Source: Desulfobacula sp.
Lineage (GTDB): Bacteria; Desulfobacterota; Desulfobacteria; Desulfobacterales; Desulfobacteraceae
DNA length: 7,098 nucleotides
Reading direction: 5' to 3'
Assembly (NCBI GenBank): GCA_023139225.1
Contig: JAGLNZ010000369.1
Span: 1-7,098, forward strand
A model generated the notes under the pieces. That model was not told where the DNA came from and made no database searches. It was given only the letters and a program-made list of their open reading frames with translations. Shown one piece after another: positions 1 to 5,718 of the stretch. The first letter of the stretch is position 1. The number at the start of each line of letters is the position of its first letter. The position numbers and the translations under genes were made by a program.

Positions 1-509
1 TGCAAGTCTGAGAGGGATTTGATTTCTTTTTTAAACCAACCAGCAGTTTGGACACCTGAGCCGCCTGCATTGAAACATTTGAGGCCACGGGGCAGGGTGA
101 AGTCATCCCATAGTTTCTGGCCGCCGCCAAAGCGGAGCCAGGCGTTAAATTCAGCATAATCCAGACCAAACGGTACTACTGAGAAAAAGCTATGCGCTTT
201 GTCACGCCCGGCGAACCAGGAGCCAGAGCCGTGATAGATCTCTGCTACACCCATCTCGACGGCTTCCTGTGTACCAAAAGGGGGGACCAGCTCCCCGCCG
301 CTGAATACTTTTATTTTCAGTCGTCCACCAGACATTTCAGTGACACGTTTGGCAAATCGATCGGCCGAAACACCAGGTCCTGGTAAACCTTTTGGTAAGG
401 AGGTTACTAATTTCCAGCTTTTTGAAGCGGCACTGACGGTTGCGGGTAGCATTAGAGAGGCTGCACCTGCAGCGGCTACGGTACCTTTGATAAAATCACG
501 TCTTTTCAT
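1..509 (-). CDS. dctP: TRAP transporter solute-binding protein, DctP/TakP-FcbT1 type (partial, C-terminus outside window)
   Basis: The first 169 residues are present; the rest lies beyond the left edge (family members are usually about 350-370 residues). The start ATG at 507-509 is preceded by an AAGGAGA Shine-Dalgarno at 514-520. The N-terminus reads MKRRDFIKG, a good twin-arginine (Tat) motif, followed by an Ala-rich hydrophobic stretch and a likely cleavage site near VSA-AS (about residue 27). The mature part begins SWKLVTSLPKGLPGPG and continues with the family-typical segments RFAKRVTEMSGGRLKIKVF, GTQEAVEMGVAE and GGGQKLWDDF, which resemble the TakP/FcbT1 (keto-acid, mannitol, chloroaromatic) branch of TRAP binding proteins. 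It should bind an organic acid in the periplasm and hand it to DctQM. The ligand-binding arginine region is outside the window, so the substrate cannot be predicted. It is the last gene visible in the operon dctQ-dctM-dctP. Confidence 0.93.
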   Translation of the reverse strand, partial: MKRRDFIKGTVAAAGAASLMLPATVSAASKSWKLVTSLPKGLPGPGVSADRFAKRVTEMSGGRLKIKVFSGGELVPPFGTQEAVEMGVAEIYHGSGSWFAGRDKAHSFFSVVPFGLDYAEFNAWLRFGGGQKLWDDFTLPRGLKCFNAGGSGVQTAGWFKKEIKSLSDL

Positions 510-557
510 AATTTCTCCTTTAAAAATTGGATTAATATGTCTGGCTTAATAATTACA

Positions 558-2129
558 TTATTTATAAATTATTCCCGGCAGCCAGGTTGCGATCGCTGGG
601 AAAAGGACTACCATACCAAGTGCAAACAATTGGATGAGAACAAAAGGAACAATCGACTTATAAATATCCATGGTTGTCAGGCTTGAAGGTGCCACCGAAC
701 GCAGATAAAATAAGGAATATCCAAAGGGCGGGGTCATAAAGGACATTTGCAGATTCATGGTGATCAGGATTGCAAACCAGACAGGGTTGATGCCGGCCGC
801 CATGAGCGGTGGTCCGGCAATGGGGATAACGATAAAGATAATTTCTATATATTCCAGAATGAAACCGAGGAAAAAAACAACGACCATTACGGCGAACAAG
901 GCAGTTGGGGGCCCACCGGGTAAGGACGTCAAAATTTCGGCAATAATTTCATCTCCACCCAGACCACGAAACACCAGGGACAGCATAAAGGCACCGATAA
1001 TGATCATAAAGATAGATGCCACCATTGTTGCAGTTGTTTTGGCTACATTGAATAAATCTCCGTAGACAAGTTCCTGGTATACTGCAACTAAAAACCCCCA
1101 GACCAAGACCAAAAAGGCAATGCTTCCGATTATCAGCCTGGGCGTTATATCACCACTGATTGGCATTGGACCCATAAAACGAAGGATGAGCAGCACTGCC
1201 GCTGAAATCCCTACGGCCATATAGGATCCACGGACCCATATAGAGATGTCCTGTCGATTCAAACTGACCAATACCAAGGCTCCTCCAGAACCGATTGCAG
1301 CTGATTCTGTGGGTGTTGCCACGCCTCCTAATATAGAGCCCAACACCAATATGATCAGCAGTAAGGGGGCAAGCAGCGCTTGTACAACACCTTTAAAAGT
1401 AAGCTTGTCCCCCAATCCTTCAATCTGCGACACCTTGATGGGAGGGCAACTTTCCGGACGAACCAGAGAGACGATAAATATATAGAGCAGGTAGAGCCCG
1501 ACAAGCAGCATTCCCGGCAACATCGCACCCGCAAAAAGATCGCCGACAGATACAGGATCTGCTGCCCATTCTCCTGCAGCACGGCGACCGCTTTGATACG
1601 CTGCCGAAACCTGGTCCGTCAATAAAATCAACAGGACCGACGGTGGAATGATCTGGCCAAGCGAACCTGAGGCGCAAATCACACCGGCTGACAAACGGTT
1701 TGAGTAATTGCCCTTCATCATGGCGGGCAAGGCGATCAAGCCCATCATAAAAACCGTTGCGGCTATCACGCCGGTGGAGGCCGCCAGAAGTGCACCGACA
1801 AGGATTACAGCGTAAGCCATGCCGCCACGTTTATCACCGAACAAAGCCCCGGCAGTAAGCATCATTTTTTTCGCAATATTCGACCGTTCCAATAATCCAC
1901 CCATGAGGACAAAAAGCGGTACGGAAATAATAACGGGATTTGTCAAAATTCCAAAAACCCGAGAGGGGAATGCTGCGAGAAAGCTCATATCGAAAACATT
2001 AAAGATCGCTCCGATCGAAGCAATCAAAAAAGGGACCCCAATCAGTACAAAAGAAACCGGAAGACCTGATAGAATACCGGATAAAAGGCAAATGGTAAGA
2101 AGAATTAGCAAAATCGCATAAACACTCAT
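558..2129 (-). CDS. dctM: TRAP transporter large permease subunit (DctM/FcbT3 type)
   Basis: This 523-residue, very hydrophobic protein is the large membrane subunit of a TRAP transporter, which performs ion-gradient-driven uptake with the binding protein. Family signatures visible are the N-terminal SGLPVSFVLIGVP (residues 20-33), NPVIISVPLFVLMGGLLERS (64-83), SLGQIIPPS (156-164), GVATPTESAAIG (269-280) and a C-terminal MTPPFGYSLFYLRSV (465-479). Typical DctM proteins are about 425 residues. The excess here includes a hydrophilic insert around residues 175-200 and a segment of roughly 50 residues after the TPTES motif (about 296-352) that contains two extra predicted membrane spans; both fit the long FcbT3/TakM-like branch. 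The ATG (2127-2129) shares one base with the TAA of dctQ, so translation is probably coupled; an AGGAAG/GAGG ribosome site lies inside the end of dctQ (about 2138-2143). A 48-base gap separates it from dctP. Confidence 0.95.
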   Translation of the reverse strand: MSVYAILLILLTICLLSGILSGLPVSFVLIGVPFLIASIGAIFNVFDMSFLAAFPSRVFGILTNPVIISVPLFVLMGGLLERSNIAKKMMLTAGALFGDKRGGMAYAVILVGALLAASTGVIAATVFMMGLIALPAMMKGNYSNRLSAGVICASGSLGQIIPPSVLLILLTDQVSAAYQSGRRAAGEWAADPVSVGDLFAGAMLPGMLLVGLYLLYIFIVSLVRPESCPPIKVSQIEGLGDKLTFKGVVQALLAPLLLIILVLGSILGGVATPTESAAIGSGGALVLVSLNRQDISIWVRGSYMAVGISAAVLLILRFMGPMPISGDITPRLIIGSIAFLVLVWGFLVAVYQELVYGDLFNVAKTTATMVASIFMIIIGAFMLSLVFRGLGGDEIIAEILTSLPGGPPTALFAVMVVVFFLGFILEYIEIIFIVIPIAGPPLMAAGINPVWFAILITMNLQMSFMTPPFGYSLFYLRSVAPSSLTTMDIYKSIVPFVLIQLFALGMVVLFPAIATWLPGIIYK

Positions 2130-2644
2130 TATAATTCTTCCTCTGGTTTACCCTCGTAAACCCAGGGCTGCTTTTTCATTGCAAGAACCAGGGAAACCAA
2201 TGCAATGCCGGCAAATATCAGGAAAAGTAGCGTTTTAAGAAGAAAGTAACCCGGCAGACCGTCAAGCGTCGGAGATGTTTCGAGCAGGCGCCAGGAGTTG
2301 ACCATGGGACGCCAGGAAACATATGCTGCATATCCGGTTGCGGGAAAAAGCAGGAAGACAAGTCCAAATCGGTCTAAAATCGCCTTCTTTCCAGGAAGGT
2401 AGCCCTGGTAAAGAATATCAACCCGCACATTATGATTTTCAAGAACCACCAGGGGCAGCGGTAAAAGCGATTGAATAAAAAACAGATAAACCAGAAGATC
2501 GAGACCCCAGGGTATTCCAAAGGAAAATATATAACGAAGAATCACTATGATTAACTGAATGATTACAAGTGCAATAATCGCTGCACCAGCAACAGATGCA
2601 GCACCGTTGCTTATCCTGCTTAACGCACCATTTTGCTCTGTCAT
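2129..2644 (-). CDS. dctQ: TRAP transporter small permease subunit (DctQ/FcbT2 type)
   Basis: This 171-residue protein has four hydrophobic segments (about 19-40, 47-67, 93-110 and 134-155), as expected for the small DctQ subunit. It carries the family segment ENHNVRVDILY (69-79) after the second span and SPTLDGLPGYFLLKTLLF (124-141) before the last one, the latter typical of the TakQ/FcbT2 branch. It forms the inner-membrane complex with DctM. The ATG at 2642-2644 has an AAGAGG ribosome site at 2650-2655. It is the first gene of the operon, and its stop overlaps the dctM start (TAATG). The C-terminus ends with a charged tail rich in Glu, probably cytoplasmic. Confidence 0.92.
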   Translation of the reverse strand: MTEQNGALSRISNGAASVAGAAIIALVIIQLIIVILRYIFSFGIPWGLDLLVYLFFIQSLLPLPLVVLENHNVRVDILYQGYLPGKKAILDRFGLVFLLFPATGYAAYVSWRPMVNSWRLLETSPTLDGLPGYFLLKTLLFLIFAGIALVSLVLAMKKQPWVYEGKPEEEL

Positions 2645-2681
2645 AAAGGCCTCTTGATCTATATTATATTAATTGTTGTAT

Positions 2682-2710
2682 ATTATATGTGTCTTGACCG
2701 TATCCGGAAC
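2682..2710 (-). promoter_or_regulatory. Possible promoter of the TRAP operon (perfect -10, poor -35)
   Basis: On the minus strand a perfect TATAAT lies at 2682-2687, 37 bases before the dctQ start. At the expected distance the -35 box is only TTCCGG or GTTCCG (about 2704-2710), far from TTGACA, so activation or another sigma factor is possible. A second TATAAT copy lies at 2663-2668, within an AT-rich stretch, without a good -35. No hairpin terminator is visible between gntR and dctQ (2645-2790), so read-through from gntR is also possible. Confidence 0.35.
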
Positions 2711-2790
2711 TTCATGATGATCGAATCCCCTTTTCATATCTCAAATTCGGCGTAGTATGGTTTAATATAATTTTTCCCTGTGACAAAAAA

Positions 2791-3540
2791 TTAATCAAAA
2801 ATATTTTCCAGCTCAATGTTATGACGTCTGGCAGCATTCAAAATATGATTGAACACACACTCCTTAGCCGACACGTTATCTTCAGCCTCGATGGCATTAA
2901 AAATGGCTACATGTTCTTCATGAACGGTTTTAAGAGCACCCTGTTTAATGAGCTTTTTGAAATCCAGCAGCAGCATGTTGGAAATTTTGTCATTCAGAAA
3001 AAGCATAAAATCTCTTAAAAACTTATTGCCGCTGCCCTCGGCAATCAATTGATGAAACTCAACATTCAACTCCATTTCATGTAAATTCGGTTGATTGACC
3101 TCTTCCACGTATTGCAAATAAGTCCCGTTCATTTTCTCTACACAAATTTTTAATTTTTCCAGCCACTCTTTATTCGTGTTTTTAATCATCATTGAAACGG
3201 CTGCACATTCGATTATGACACGAAATTGATAAATCTGGGCAAACTCAGAGGTGTCCATTGATGAGAATTTTTCAATACGAAAAGCCTTCCTGTGCGCGGG
3301 ATGAGTCACAACAGCCCTGCGCCCACGTTTTACTTCAAGAAAGCCGTCATATTCCAATCTACCGGTTGCTTCCCGGACAATGGTTCGGCTAACATCATAA
3401 CGGGAACATAAGTCAACTTCTGAAGGCAGTTGTTCTCCAACGCCAATGGAACCCTCCATAATTTCATTCATTAATAGTTTGGCGATTTGTTCTGATAACT
3501 TCGGGGCTCGAACTAACTTAGCATGCGTATTTTTTGTCAT
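2791..3540 (-). CDS. GntR-family transcriptional regulator, FadR subfamily (FCD ligand-binding domain)
   Basis: This 249-residue protein has an N-terminal winged helix (about residues 14-80) with the GntR signature GEQLPSEVDLCSRYDVSRTI and a wing ending KRGRRAVVTHP. An all-helical FCD effector domain follows (about 98-240). Candidate metal/ligand positions are N159 and H163 in LNVEFHQL, H210 in EEHVAIFNAI and H232 in FNHI. The first position is more often Asp in this domain, so Asn is a small deviation. Many FCD regulators sense organic acids. It lies directly upstream of, and on the same strand as, dctQMP (146-base gap), so it is the likely regulator of that operon, probably a repressor relieved by the substrate; this is inferred from position only. 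The ATG at 3538-3540 is preceded by AAGGAGA and a strong promoter. Confidence 0.92.
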   Translation of the reverse strand: MTKNTHAKLVRAPKLSEQIAKLLMNEIMEGSIGVGEQLPSEVDLCSRYDVSRTIVREATGRLEYDGFLEVKRGRRAVVTHPAHRKAFRIEKFSSMDTSEFAQIYQFRVIIECAAVSMMIKNTNKEWLEKLKICVEKMNGTYLQYVEEVNQPNLHEMELNVEFHQLIAEGSGNKFLRDFMLFLNDKISNMLLLDFKKLIKQGALKTVHEEHVAIFNAIEAEDNVSAKECVFNHILNAARRHNIELENIFD

Positions 3541-3560
3541 TGTATTCTCCTTAAGTTGTC

Positions 3561-3570
3561 ATACAGGTAT
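3561..3570. promoter_or_regulatory. Candidate autoregulatory operator in the gntR promoter
   Basis: A perfect 10-base inverted repeat, ATAC-AG-GTAT, overlaps the -10 box and the expected transcription start of gntR. That position suits a repressor site, and short inverted half-sites with a small centre are usual for FadR-type GntR proteins. I do not see an exact second copy in front of dctQ, so the assignment to this regulator is tentative. Confidence 0.3.
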
Positions 3571-3596
3571 ATATCGTATAACATTGCTTCTGTCAA
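3568..3596 (-). promoter_or_regulatory. Sigma-70-like promoter of gntR
   Basis: On the minus strand a perfect -35 TTGACA (3591-3596) is followed by a 17-base spacer and a -10 TATATA (3568-3573, 4 of 6 matches to consensus). Transcription would start near 3560, giving a leader of about 20 bases that contains the AAGGAGA ribosome site of gntR. Confidence 0.7.
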
Positions 3597-3654
3597 CAGG
3601 GATTTATAAAATTTTTTAATGCATTGCAGACAATCAGTTAATTAGGATAAAGTT

Positions 3655-3732
3655 TTAGATGAAAATGTAGTCAAGAGGCAGGCTCTGACGTTTGAAGCCT
3701 TGGGTGAGGTTTTTTTTGGATTTTGAATTCAT
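3655..3732 (-). CDS. Possible 25-codon small ORF or truncated gene start with a very strong ribosome site
   Basis: The minus strand has GGAGGA (3740-3745), seven bases, then ATG (3730-3732) and 24 further codons to a TAA at 3655-3657. The product starts MNSKSKKNLTQG and ends SLPLDYIFI; it is rich in Lys near the N-terminus and I do not recognise it. It has no membrane segment. It lies 115 bases upstream of gntR on the same strand, with the gntR promoter in between. It could be a leader or small protein, or the surviving N-terminus of a gene whose body was deleted; the near-ideal ribosome site makes pure chance less likely but does not prove translation. Confidence 0.35.
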   Translation of the reverse strand: MNSKSKKNLTQGFKRQSLPLDYIFI

Positions 3733-3780
3733 AGTTTTTTCCTCCATAATTTACATTGTGTATGAACTGAGTGTCCACAA

Positions 3781-3790
3781 TCCCGCGGGA
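3781..3790. repeat. Perfect 10-base GC-rich palindrome
   Basis: TCCCGCGGGA is a self-complementary, GC-only core in otherwise AT-rich DNA, about 50 bases upstream of the small ORF on the minus strand. It could be a protein-binding site or chance; no T-tract follows it on either strand, so it is not a terminator. Confidence 0.3.
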
Positions 3791-3871
3791 GGATCACTTT
3801 GCACCTTTGCCAGAAAAATGGAAATAAAGTTAGACCACAGTTTAATAAAATAATCGAAAGAATTGTTATTA

Positions 3872-3985
3872 TCCGGGTAGTTAAAAAGCGACCACTCTGT
3901 CTATAACAGCTTTGGATAAGGCCCTATTTGTCATTGTTCACGGGCATTTTAAAGGCTCAGCCCAGACAAAATTTAGCTACCCCCA
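3872..3985. mobile_element. 114-base segment bounded by imperfect inverted repeats (possible IS remnant)
   Basis: The left end reads TCCGGGTAGTTAAA (3872-3885) and the right end, read on the minus strand, TGGGGGTAGCTAAA (3972-3985), matching at 11 of 14 positions. An ATTGT occurs just outside on each side (3862-3866 and 3989-3993) but not immediately next to the arms, so it is weak as a target duplication. The left end continues with TTAAAAAGCGACCACT, wording reminiscent of IS21-family ends, though I cannot confirm a family. No transposase frame fits inside, so this would be a deletion scar or a miniature element mobilised in trans. Confidence 0.35.
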
Positions 3986-4082
3986 CATATTGTATATGAA
4001 GTTTTTTTATGTAAAAATTTTTGATTCAAATATATGGGCCTGAGGCAACAAAATCTGCATTTTTTCATATTCCAGTAACCAA

Positions 4083-4088
4083 TATAAT
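4083..4088 (+). promoter_or_regulatory. Consensus -10 box TATAAT
   Basis: A perfect TATAAT lies in AATATAATGAG on the plus strand. The expected -35 position (about 4060-4066) holds only a T-run (TTTTTC), a weak match. Transcription would begin near 4095 and run towards the terminator at 4170-4201 and the ATPase gene at 4361. Confidence 0.35.
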
Positions 4089-4094
4089 GAGTTG

Positions 4095-4201
4095 ATTTTA
4101 GTGGATTTCCCTGCCGGCCCACCTAAAGTTTTAAAATTTACTTGCGATCACCATTTGCAGCATAGAGGGAAAGCCTTGCAAATTGGAGAAAGGCTTTTTT
4201 T
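4095..4201 (+). ncRNA. Candidate small RNA or attenuated leader (about 105 nt)
   Basis: The segment is delimited by the TATAAT at 4083-4088 and a rho-independent terminator. Within it TTTCCCT (4106-4112) can pair with AGGGAAA (4166-4172), which overlaps the left arm of the terminator by three bases, so an alternative fold is possible. No recognisable RNA family or convincing peptide frame is present. It could be an independent small RNA or the leader of the ATPase gene 160 bases further on. Both ends are inferred from sequence. Confidence 0.25.
4170..4201 (+). terminator. Rho-independent terminator, plus strand
   Basis: AAAGCCTT (4170-4177) and AAGGCTTT (4190-4197) form an 8-base-pair perfect stem with a 12-base loop, and the right arm runs into seven consecutive T (4195-4201). 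On the minus strand the run after the stem is only TTTCCC, so the terminator is oriented to the plus strand. No plus-strand gene ends upstream within this window, so it must serve a non-coding transcript, a lost gene, or attenuation of the ATPase gene. Confidence 0.65.
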
Positions 4202-4240
4202 AACATGGTTTTACAAAGCCGCATCTAACAAGAAGAATAC

Positions 4241-4255
4241 ACCAGTTGAACTGGT
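4241..4255. promoter_or_regulatory. Perfect 15-base palindrome, operator-like
   Basis: ACCAGTT-G-AACTGGT has two perfect 7-base arms around a single central base. It sits 105 bases before the ATPase start and 40 bases after the terminator. The one-base centre disfavours an RNA hairpin and suits a dimeric DNA-binding protein. The partner is unknown. Confidence 0.4.
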
Positions 4256-4360
4256 ATGGTTCACGTTAATGGGAAAAAGTTTTATCTATTTTAATTAAAT
4301 AATGCTGATTAATATAAATATTCTCTTGCATATTGTTCGCAGAATAGATATGTTTTTTCC

Positions 4361-5680
4361 ATGACTTATATTTCCAGAAATATTGAGCCTGAGCTGTATG
4401 GGTTTATCAAATCTTTAGATGAACACAAGGACGTGCTCCTGGTAGAAGGAGCTCGTCAGGTTGGGAAGAGTACTGTGGTTGAGCATGTAATCAGCCAATT
4501 CCAGGTGGGAAAAACCATCATTAACCTGGAAAAGGATCGTCTTTTCAGGTTGAAAATTGATGAGTGCAAGCAGTTTTCAGAGTTCGAGGACTTATTGAGA
4601 ATATCTTTTGGTTTTGATCCGACGAAAGGAAGTATTCTCTTTATTGATGAATCCCAGGAAAGTATGATGCTTGGCCGGTTTGTTCGCTTTATGAAGGAGT
4701 CCTGGCCGCGCACAACCACAATTCTGTCAGGATCAACCCTGGCAAGGCTGTTTCGCAAAGATGTTCGTTACCCGGTTGGACGGGTGAAAAGACTCACAGT
4801 GTCCCCATTTTCTTTTTATGAGTTTTTACGGGCCGGGAAAAATGATTTTCTGCTTGAAAAACTTAAGACTCCCTCTCAAATATCAACAATAGTCCATAAA
4901 GAGCTTATGTTAAACCTGGATAAATATTTAGAGGTTGGCGGCTTGCCGGCAGTTGTTCTTGAATATTTTTCGGATCGGGATTTCAGGCAACTTCGCAGTG
5001 CGGTTATTGCAGACTATGAACAGGATTTTATCCGTTTGTTTGGAGAGGATGATCTAAGTATTGTCAAGGCTTGCTTTAAAAGTGTGGCAAATTATGTAGG
5101 TTCTCCTTCGAAAAACAGCAGCGTTATACCCTCGCCCACAACACCCGTACACCATAAAATCAATCAAGTTTTTACCCGGCTTGAACAGTGGAAATTGATA
5201 TTTCGTTCAGAACAACATGGGGTATCACCGGAACACAGTCACCGTTATCTGCCCAAGCGCTACCTGTTTGACACAGGAATATTAAGGCATTATCGGGAGG
5301 CAGCAGTCCCGCCAATTGCCCTCATTGATTCAACAGGTCCTGACTTAAGAAAACTCCTGGGTGGTATTATCGAAAATCAGGTGGCAATAGAGCTTGCCCG
5401 GAACACTTCTGACTTGAACGGCTGGAAAAAATCCCCTTCCGGAATGGAAATTGATTTTATTCTGCGGCATAAAGATGTCATTGTACCCATTGAGTGTAAG
5501 GCTGCAACCCGGATAAAAAAAACACACCTGAAAGGCATTCTTTCCTATCTTAAGACATATGATCAGAAAAAAGGGGTGGTGGTCAGCCTTTCACCTTATG
5601 AGCATATTGACTATGATGGGGGATTTACTGTTGTCAATATTCCATTATATATGGCTGAAAGTATATGGGACCTGATATAA
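4361..5680 (+). CDS. AAA ATPase with C-terminal DUF4143 / PD-(D/E)XK-like domain
   Basis: This 439-residue protein belongs to the widespread ATPase-DUF4143 family, whose cellular role is not established. The N-terminal AAA_14-type domain shows a Walker A GARQVGKST (residues 30-38), Walker B ILFIDE (92-97), a sensor-1-like LSGSTLARL (122-130) and the family segment VGRVKRLTVSPFSFYEFL (139-156), then GGLPAVV (193-199). The C-terminal half has RYLPKRYLFDTGILRHYR (295-312), then GGIIENQVAIEL (334-345), EIDFIL (363-368) and PIECKAA (376-382). E338, D365, E378 and K380 would match a complete PD-(D/E)XK nuclease-like site. Length is normal for the family. The only in-frame ATG after the upstream stop (4310-4312) is 4361, and no Shine-Dalgarno precedes it; a weak TTGCAT-17-TATGTT promoter (4326-4354) would place the transcript start at about the ATG. 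The gene stands alone on its strand and looks acquired. Confidence 0.9.
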   Translation: MTYISRNIEPELYGFIKSLDEHKDVLLVEGARQVGKSTVVEHVISQFQVGKTIINLEKDRLFRLKIDECKQFSEFEDLLRISFGFDPTKGSILFIDESQESMMLGRFVRFMKESWPRTTTILSGSTLARLFRKDVRYPVGRVKRLTVSPFSFYEFLRAGKNDFLLEKLKTPSQISTIVHKELMLNLDKYLEVGGLPAVVLEYFSDRDFRQLRSAVIADYEQDFIRLFGEDDLSIVKACFKSVANYVGSPSKNSSVIPSPTTPVHHKINQVFTRLEQWKLIFRSEQHGVSPEHSHRYLPKRYLFDTGILRHYREAAVPPIALIDSTGPDLRKLLGGIIENQVAIELARNTSDLNGWKKSPSGMEIDFILRHKDVIVPIECKAATRIKKTHLKGILSYLKTYDQKKGVVVSLSPYEHIDYDGGFTVVNIPLYMAESIWDLI

Positions 5681-5718
5681 TAGGGGAGGGTACATTGGTG
5701 AGGATTAAATTATGAATT

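Larger units (their letters stand above)
3541..4360. other. 820-base region without a convincing large gene between gntR and the ATPase gene
   Basis: This AT-rich stretch holds the gntR promoter and operator candidate, a 25-codon frame with a strong ribosome site (3655-3732), a perfect palindrome TCCCGCGGGA (3781-3790), a segment bounded by inverted repeats (3872-3985), a consensus -10 (4083-4088), a plus-strand rho-independent terminator (4170-4201) and a 15-base palindrome (4241-4255). The longest open frame (TTG start 4092, stop 4298, plus) runs through the terminator hairpin, lacks a ribosome site and is not recognisable. The region looks like a junction where genes have been lost or gained. 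Confidence 0.6.

Noticed and set aside
192..549. Plus-strand frames of 64 and 69 codons at the left edge
   Set aside because: The minus strand encodes a clear TRAP binding protein with signal peptide and ribosome site across most of this stretch.
757..1065. Plus-strand frame of 102 codons, and other plus-strand frames opposite dctM
   Set aside because: They are antisense to the clear DctM coding region, with compositions explained by the complementary strand.
4092..4298. 68-codon plus-strand frame starting with TTG
   Set aside because: No ribosome site, no recognisable protein, and a rho-independent terminator hairpin with its T-tract lies in the middle of it. Chance open frame is more likely.
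3541..4360. CRISPR array or tRNA gene in the long gap
   Set aside because: No regularly spaced direct repeats and no tRNA-like cloverleaf segments were seen on either strand.
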